Shown: positions 58,930 to 64,000 of the stretch, piece after piece
Layout of the letters: each line of letters begins with the position of its first letter
Numbering within the stretch: position 1 is the stretch's first letter
Source of the DNA: Porphyromonas sp. COT-239 OH1446
GTDB taxonomy: Bacteria > Bacteroidota > Bacteroidia > Bacteroidales > Porphyromonadaceae
DNA: 64,000 bases
Assembly: GCF_000768875.1 (NCBI RefSeq)
Contig: NZ_JRAO01000015.1
Coordinates: 62,192 to 126,191 of the forward strand
Direction of reading: 5' to 3'
The notes under the pieces: model-generated
The model's database searches: none
What the model was told of the DNA's origin: nothing
What the model saw: the letters and a program-made list of their open reading frames with translations, nothing else
Program-made: the position numbers and the translations under genes

Positions 58930-58985
58930 GGTGTGCCGAGGCCAAGCAACCAATAGAATTGGGCACTATTTCTACATTGATCAAA

Positions 58986-59031
58986 AGGACAGTCCCCTCG
59001 CAGTGCAAATGCACTGCGAGGGGACTGTCCT
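58986..59031. terminator. Two-way terminator between GH2 and the O-antigen cluster
   Basis: A perfect 22-bp stem (58986-59007 with 59010-59031) with almost no loop, core CCCCTCGCAGTGCA. Preceded by TCAAA, followed by TATATCGG. It lies 56 nt after the GH2 stop in a convergent gap. Confidence 0.9.
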
Positions 59032-59052
59032 ATATCGGTGTGAGATAGAGCA

Positions 59053-59640
59053 TTAAAGGAATACAGCTCTCAAGGTCATCAGTATAATTGACAAATCCTT
59101 CACAAAGCTTTGGTCTTTTATATACTCTAAATTTATCTTCAGCTTATCTGGCATGATAACCTCTCGATAGAAAGCCTCAGGATCCTCTGCAGACTCTAAT
59201 AGCTCGTTCTCATTGCGATACTTAATAGAGGCCAAGTCCGTAATACCAGGTCTTACCTTGAGTACCTGCATCTGCTCTGCGGTATATAGATCCACATAGC
59301 GACGCACCTCAGGTCGAGGCCCTACAACGCTCATATCGCCTTTGAGGACATTGATGAGCTGTGGAAACTCGTCTAGCTTGAACTTACGAATATAATACCC
59401 CGAAGGCGTCACACGAGGATCGCGACCTCCGACTGTAATGAGACTGCCCTTGTCCGAGCCAGGTCTCATAGAGCGAAACTTGTAGAGCTGGAAATCCTTA
59501 TTATCTCGTCCTACTCGGATCTGCTTGTAGAAGACCGGTCCTTGGGAGTCTACTTTGATCCAGATAGCGATGATGACAAACAATGGGCTCAATAGGAGCA
59601 ACCCTATCAAGCTCATAACAATATCAAAGATTCTCTTCAT
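59053..59640 (-). CDS. Initiating sugar-1-phosphate transferase (PglC/WcaJ-like)
   Basis: A 195-residue monotopic membrane enzyme that loads the first sugar phosphate onto undecaprenyl phosphate. The N-terminal hydrophobic span KRIFDIVMSLIGLLLLSPLFVIIAIWIKVDSQGPVFYKQ contains the DxxxS.G..LL..P signature. FQLYKFRSMRPGSD has the catalytic D/E-proximal KFRSM, and KLDEFPQLINVLKGDMSVVGPRPE is the family's end motif. It lacks the extra N-terminal spans of WbaP, so it is the small PglC type. It is the last gene of the cluster, 6 nt after the aminotransferase. Confidence 0.93.
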   Translation of the reverse strand: MKRIFDIVMSLIGLLLLSPLFVIIAIWIKVDSQGPVFYKQIRVGRDNKDFQLYKFRSMRPGSDKGSLITVGGRDPRVTPSGYYIRKFKLDEFPQLINVLKGDMSVVGPRPEVRRYVDLYTAEQMQVLKVRPGITDLASIKYRNENELLESAEDPEAFYREVIMPDKLKINLEYIKDQSFVKDLSIILMTLRAVFL

Positions 59641-59646
59641 CTGTCT

Positions 59647-60849
59647 TTAGCCGATGAGTTGAGTGAAATGCTCTAGCACATAAGCCACATCGTCATCTGA
59701 AAGGCAGTTGTGGAGTGGGAGTGAAATCTCGTTCGCATACTGCGCATAGGCATTAGGATAATCCTTGATATCAAAGCCTAGAGCCTTGTAAGCGGTCATC
59801 ATAGGCAGAGGTTTGTAGTGTACATTGCAGGTAATCCCCTGCTCAGCCATCTTAATAATGATCGCATTACGCTCCTCTACACCCTTGCCTATTAGACGTA
59901 CCAAGTATAGGTGCCCACATGAGTCTCCATGCTCAGAGTAGTGCTCAAGCACCTGTAGGGGTAGCCCCTTCAAGCCTTCGTTGTACATCTCCACGATCTG
60001 ACGACGGCGTGCAAGCATCTGATCGTAGCGCTCGAGCTGAGCCAAACCAATAGAGGCAACTACATCGGTCATATTGCACTTGTAGAGAGGCGCGATAATA
60101 TCATACTCCCAAGCCCCAAGCTGAGTCTTAGCTAGAGCATCCTTATTCTGTCCATGTAGAGAGTAAAGCATAAACTCCTTGTAGAGTGCATCAGGCTCAA
60201 TGACAGGTATAGGCCTCCAAGTCAATGCCCCGCCCTCAGCAGTAGTAAGATTCTTCACTGCATGGAAAGAGAATGATGTGAAGTCTGCTATCTCTCCACA
60301 CATCTTACCCTTGCGACGAGAGCCAAATCCGTGTGCAGCATCCGCCATCACGATAACACGACCAAAGGCTTCCTGAATCTTATTGCTAGCCTTGAAAAGA
60401 TGTTTCTTACGCTCTACAGCAGCAAAGATGCGGTCATAGTCACAGACTACTCCACCAAGGTCTACAGGGATAATCACCTTAGTCCGCTCTGTGATAGCGT
60501 CCTCTAGTGCCTGATAATCCATCTCGAAAGAGTCTGGGGCAGTATCTACGAGGACTACCTTCGCCCCGACATGGCACACAACACTCGCGCTTGCAGTGTA
60601 AGTATATGCACTCGTAATCACCTCGTCTCCAGGACCTACCCCGAGGACATGCAGGATAGCCTCCATACAAGCCGTAGCCGAATTGAGGCACACAGCCCTC
60701 TCTGTGTGGCAATACTCTGCGATCTTGCTCTCGAAGAGCTTAGTCTTAGGGCCAGTAGTGATCCAACCTGAGCGAAGGGCTTCGGCGACTAGTGCGATCT
60801 CACTCTCTGTAATATCAGGAGGAGAAAAAGGGATATTCTTTCTGTTCAT
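59647..60849 (-). CDS. DegT/DnrJ/EryC1-family sugar aminotransferase
   Basis: A 400-residue PLP enzyme that aminates a nucleotide keto-sugar for surface polysaccharide. IPFSPPDITESEIALVAEALRSGWITTGPKT is the N-terminal family block. The Schiff-base Lys is in FTSFSFHAVKNLTTAEGGAL, with DAAHGFGS before it and ITCNVHYKPLPMMTAYK after. It is followed by the PglC-type transferase. Codon use resembles the rest of the genome, unlike the AT-rich genes upstream of it. The amino sugar made cannot be told. Confidence 0.93.
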   Translation of the reverse strand: MNRKNIPFSPPDITESEIALVAEALRSGWITTGPKTKLFESKIAEYCHTERAVCLNSATACMEAILHVLGVGPGDEVITSAYTYTASASVVCHVGAKVVLVDTAPDSFEMDYQALEDAITERTKVIIPVDLGGVVCDYDRIFAAVERKKHLFKASNKIQEAFGRVIVMADAAHGFGSRRKGKMCGEIADFTSFSFHAVKNLTTAEGGALTWRPIPVIEPDALYKEFMLYSLHGQNKDALAKTQLGAWEYDIIAPLYKCNMTDVVASIGLAQLERYDQMLARRRQIVEMYNEGLKGLPLQVLEHYSEHGDSCGHLYLVRLIGKGVEERNAIIIKMAEQGITCNVHYKPLPMMTAYKALGFDIKDYPNAYAQYANEISLPLHNCLSDDDVAYVLEHFTQLIG

Positions 60850-60897
60850 AGTTTTATCTATTTACTTGTACTGAAGAAAATGGTTGTTTCCAAGTTA

Positions 60898-62427
60898 TTA
60901 AAGAGATATCTTCCTTTGTATAATTTTTACAATTTTAAACCTTTCTTCTTTACGAAGAATGCAAAAGAATACAGAGACTAACATATACAACATTAATACC
61001 CCAAACTGAAGAACTAGGAAATATCCATCTGAATAACAAAAAAGTCTATAGGGAATGACGAATAAAGTGATACAGCATAAAAAGACTAAACAAGGAATAA
61101 TTACTTGATGGGAATAGGACCTAAAATTGAAATCTTCCTGTCGATAGGCTAGGAGTAGTATCAAAGAGAAATTCAGGAGCTCTACTAGAGCCATTGCAAT
61201 AAACACATAATGATATGGAAGTCCATTTAGCAAAATGATGTAGGCAATAGGTAGATTTAACAGCATAACCGATAGTTCAATTAATTGGTATCTTGCCAGT
61301 CTCGCCGAGGCTTTAAATACTAGATCAATAGGCCCATGCAGACTACGAAGAGCGGTATACCCTAAAATAGACAACACCATTTCTACTGAATATTGAGGAA
61401 CTTCACCAAGCCAAATTTCCAATAAAGGGACACAATACAGCCCAATGACTGTAGATAATAATATATAGACAGAAAATGATATTCTTGAGGAGAGTAGTAC
61501 CAAGTACCAGAATCGATCCATATCTCTATTCCCGTAGAGCATCATTGCTTGAGGCCGAAATGCCACAAGAATGTTTTCCACGAATACAAGAAGTGCTGAC
61601 TGCACCTGATAGGCGATTGCTCTAGCTGCATTTACAGCAACTCCTCCAAATAAGTTTAACATATAATTAACTCCCTGCGTTGTCAATGCATAGGCTGTAT
61701 TTCCCATGAAGTTCCATCCCGCAAATTGGGTCATTTGACGAAATAACTTTTGATCCCAGAAAAAAGCTCTACGAGATTCCGGAAAATTTCTTCTACAGTA
61801 AATAATGCTAGCTCCTCTGATAATAATTGCGACAAAAAGAAGAGAAGCAGCATAGAGGATAGCCTTATCCCCTATGAAGAGTTTTAAAACAAGAACAGCG
61901 GATAATCTCAGTATAGCATCAAAGATAGAGATATACGCATAGGCTCCCATCTTCTCATTAGCTATAATCAAGGCATCATAGGGGATGGATATAATGGCGA
62001 GTACGGTTGTAAAGATTGAAAATTGCAGTACAAGGTGAGAAGTTAGGAGTTTCGACGGCTCGACATTCAAATGTTGTACCATTATAGAGCCTGCAACCTC
62101 TACGACAAGAATAAAAACAATGGCGATACCTATATGGATAAGGACTCCCATATTGAATATCTTGTTTAGTGCCATTGGGTTATTTTGCCCCTTTACCACA
62201 TTTAGGAATCTCTGTATTGAGGTTACAAATACTGTTTTAAGAGAGGCAAACATTGCGACAATCCCCCCGACGACATTATATAATCCATAATCTTCAACTC
62301 CTAACTGAGCGAGCAGGACTCTAGATGTATAAAGAGTAATAGCCATCAAAAGAAGCATTCTCATGTACATAAAGATTGTATTGGAGGCTATTTTTCTTGA
62401 ATTTAGCATGGAAGAACCCATTAGCAC
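60898..62427 (-). CDS. Polysaccharide flippase (Wzx-like)
   Basis: A 509-residue membrane protein with about 14 hydrophobic spans, starting NSRKIASNTIFMYMRMLLLMAITLYTSRVLLAQLGVEDYGLYNVVGGIVAMFASL, the standard MOP/MATE polysaccharide-exporter opening. It should flip undecaprenyl-linked repeat units to the periplasm. It is AT-rich compared with the aminotransferase gene next to it. It lies 2 nt after the GT2 gene and 48 nt before the aminotransferase. Confidence 0.92.
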   Translation of the reverse strand: MLMGSSMLNSRKIASNTIFMYMRMLLLMAITLYTSRVLLAQLGVEDYGLYNVVGGIVAMFASLKTVFVTSIQRFLNVVKGQNNPMALNKIFNMGVLIHIGIAIVFILVVEVAGSIMVQHLNVEPSKLLTSHLVLQFSIFTTVLAIISIPYDALIIANEKMGAYAYISIFDAILRLSAVLVLKLFIGDKAILYAASLLFVAIIIRGASIIYCRRNFPESRRAFFWDQKLFRQMTQFAGWNFMGNTAYALTTQGVNYMLNLFGGVAVNAARAIAYQVQSALLVFVENILVAFRPQAMMLYGNRDMDRFWYLVLLSSRISFSVYILLSTVIGLYCVPLLEIWLGEVPQYSVEMVLSILGYTALRSLHGPIDLVFKASARLARYQLIELSVMLLNLPIAYIILLNGLPYHYVFIAMALVELLNFSLILLLAYRQEDFNFRSYSHQVIIPCLVFLCCITLFVIPYRLFCYSDGYFLVLQFGVLMLYMLVSVFFCILRKEERFKIVKIIQRKISL

Positions 62428-62429
62428 GT

Positions 62430-63329
62430 TTAGATATCTATTTTCCCGTAATCTAAGAACGGCACTCCTTTGTATCGATGAGACACGTATCTCAACCCTC
62501 GTAGAAAGCCTACAATAGATGCAAATGATCCTTTAGCAAGTGCGAACCCGATGGCATCGACCAAAACTCCTAGCAAAACCAAGGCATAAGAAACCCTGGA
62601 CACAAAATCTCTAGAAGTATTCTTTTGGTAAAAGTATGAGTACCCTGCAACTTTACACGCAAAAGACTCTACAGGGTCGTATCTTCCAATAGAAGAATGG
62701 TTATGCAAGACCTTAGCATCTGTCGCAAATGCAAGAGGATACTTACGGCTTACTCTGTAAGAGAAATCCATATCCTCCCCTAAGCAGTATCTAATTAGGG
62801 TTTCGTCAAATTGGAACTCTTGAAAAATTTCAATCTTGTACGCTGTTACTCCTCCAGGAAGGATGGGAGTGTCAACCAATCGTTGACTAACAAAACCAGA
62901 ATTGCACTTCTTACGAACATCATGAAAAGGGCCCACATGAAAAATTGAGAAAATTAAGAGTTTGAATCTAGATGATTTGCTATTTCTTTGTCTTCCACAA
63001 ATTCCTTTATATTGAGGATTTTCTACAAAATGTCGATTGAGAGTTTCGAAGTAATTGTGATCAACAATAATGTCATCATCAAAAAAATGAATAAGCTCAC
63101 AGTCACAATACTTCACCCCAAGATTTTTGGCCATAGTAAGGCCTGAAATATTGGGTTTATGCAAATGATTAATCACAAATTTCGATGAATTCAAAACAGA
63201 CTCTATGTGAGAGGATTGGTCTACAATAATGACTTTCTCTGGCAGCACACTAGATTGTTCGATACTCTCTAAGATTCGTTGGAGATCTTCCGGTCTATCT
63301 TTTGTCGGAATTACAACATCAAATTTCAT
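62430..63329 (-). CDS. Glycosyltransferase family 2
   Basis: A 299-residue GT-A enzyme with the opening FDVVIPTKDRPEDLQRILESIEQ, then KVIIVDQSS (first Asp) and the DDDIIVDHNYF (DxD) metal site. Later ILPGGVTAYKIEIFQEFQFDETL and YCLGEDMDFSYRVSRKYP hold the catalytic ED of GT2. One C-terminal hydrophobic span (about 250-270) may tie it to the membrane. It adds one sugar to the O-unit; which is unknown. It overlaps the polymerase gene by four bases. Confidence 0.92.
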   Translation of the reverse strand: MKFDVVIPTKDRPEDLQRILESIEQSSVLPEKVIIVDQSSHIESVLNSSKFVINHLHKPNISGLTMAKNLGVKYCDCELIHFFDDDIIVDHNYFETLNRHFVENPQYKGICGRQRNSKSSRFKLLIFSIFHVGPFHDVRKKCNSGFVSQRLVDTPILPGGVTAYKIEIFQEFQFDETLIRYCLGEDMDFSYRVSRKYPLAFATDAKVLHNHSSIGRYDPVESFACKVAGYSYFYQKNTSRDFVSRVSYALVLLGVLVDAIGFALAKGSFASIVGFLRGLRYVSHRYKGVPFLDYGKIDI

Positions 63330-64000
63330 TTCTTCGTCAGTTTATATATATATCTTGGGATAAACATATACCAAAAAATACCCCTCACTAAATCGGCAAA
63401 CTCCCCTCTTGGATACATCGACAAATAAATACAAATAATCGCAAGGGAAGCATATGTAATGGGGGAATTGAGAGCGAGAGCTCTATTTTCGGCTCTCTGT
63501 AGTATGTAGCCAAATACAAGGGGTATTAGTATTAGTCCGAAATACCCAAAATTAATATAAGATTCAGCAACACAACTATATCCCAATGCTCCACCAAAGT
63601 CATAAAAATTTCTATCGACTATTTTGGTAATCCATCTCCCCAAAGTCCCGTAAGTTTCAGCAGGATGTTTATCCCAAAATAAATTAGGAAATACAGATGT
63701 CAGATTCATGATATAGGTGACCCCGTATCTAAATGGATACTCTTTGGGGACTAACTCTTTAGTGTAAACGACAGTTTGCAGAGATTTTCCCATATCGTAT
63801 ACCGTTTCAAATGAATTCGACTGGTCAGATGTAAAGATTTCTTTTGCAGATGCGGTAGCAATCCCTCCATCATTTCGAGTCTTCCTCATAGCAGGGAATA
63901 TGAAGAATATCACAAGTGCGGCTAATCCACCTCCAATATAAAATAACCATTTCTTCTTTAGCGTTCTTACCCGATAAGAGCTCTTTTTCACAGTTACCGC
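63326..64000 (-). CDS. O-antigen polymerase (Wzy-like), partial
   Basis: The frame is open to the right edge, so the 5' end lies outside the window. The GTG at 63989-63991 is probably internal, because the codons upstream of it (reading Ala-Val-Thr) stay in frame. The visible ~225 residues hold about three hydrophobic spans, a long periplasmic loop (RYGVTYIMNLTSVFPNLFWDKHPAETYGTLGRW) and AESYINFGYFGLILIPLVFGYILQRAENRA, where GYFGxxxxP resembles the C-terminal part of Wzy/oligosaccharide polymerases. It should link repeat units. It overlaps the GT2 gene by 4 nt. Confidence 0.78.
   Translation of the reverse strand, partial: AVTVKKSSYRVRTLKKKWLFYIGGGLAALVIFFIFPAMRKTRNDGGIATASAKEIFTSDQSNSFETVYDMGKSLQTVVYTKELVPKEYPFRYGVTYIMNLTSVFPNLFWDKHPAETYGTLGRWITKIVDRNFYDFGGALGYSCVAESYINFGYFGLILIPLVFGYILQRAENRALALNSPITYASLAIICIYLSMYPRGEFADLVRGIFWYMFIPRYIYKLTKK

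Overview
The window reads as a chromosomal segment of a Bacteroidota member, most likely Porphyromonas or a close relative, and by inference one of the saccharolytic, GC-richer species. The evidence is: a SusC/SusD outer-membrane glycan system; many promoters with the Bacteroidota -7 box TAnnTTTG; DUF4271, DUF4254 and DUF1735 proteins; and a b558-type fumarate reductase. Two heme genes (hemB, hemD) argue against the most heme-auxotrophic species, but no 16S gene is present to fix the name.

Layout. 1-2.6 kb: the tail of an unknown gene, a phosphoethanolamine transferase and a DUF695 protein. 2.8-7.8 kb: rimP-nusA-infB behind a leader that contains a terminator-like hairpin. 7.9-10.6 kb: RNase P RNA, mrp, trmB and a small acidic protein, all on the minus strand. 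11-15.5 kb: a tRNA with CAU anticodon and the operon mltG-tcdA-lolD-like-HHH-hemB. 15.7-19.6 kb: an M23-like/S41 fusion, tRNA-Leu and pepT. 19.7-27.9 kb: a five-gene polysaccharide utilisation locus (SusC, SusD, GH18, DUF1735+LamG, DUF1735+discoidin) that resembles Bacteroides loci for host N-glycans. 28.6-35.2 kb: DUF4271-hemD, then rnpA-yidD-tatD-like-crcB, then tsaB-helicase-ssb. 35.4-38.8 kb: DUF4254, GT9, S4-domain protein, phosphatase and ferritin. 39.4-43.9 kb: a sugar transferase and frdCAB. 44.2-47.0 kb: a TPP riboswitch ahead of a TonB-dependent receptor, so probably a thiamine importer. 47.3-58.9 kb: a GH20 hexosaminidase lipoprotein, glyA, folP-cdaA, mazG-like/deoC, a GNAT-like protein, a SUI1 protein and a GH2 beta-galactosidase. 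59.0-64.0 kb: an O-antigen/capsule cluster running off the right edge, AT-rich beyond about 60.9 kb.

How it fits together. GH18, GH20 and GH2 enzymes suit stepwise removal of sugars from host glycoproteins: endo-cleavage at the chitobiose core, then loss of terminal GlcNAc and galactose. The rest is mostly housekeeping: translation, RNA processing, cell wall, anaerobic respiration and surface polysaccharide.

The main unexplained signal is a family of 23-nt repeats in six intergenic gaps (about 10.6, 18.1, 28.5, 39.1, 44.2 and 53.1 kb). The units are tandem and lie in both orientations. They sit between divergent or codirectional genes and are never seen in a convergent gap, where long perfect palindromes (probable two-way terminators) occur instead. 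All calls are from reading the sequence only; no database search was run.
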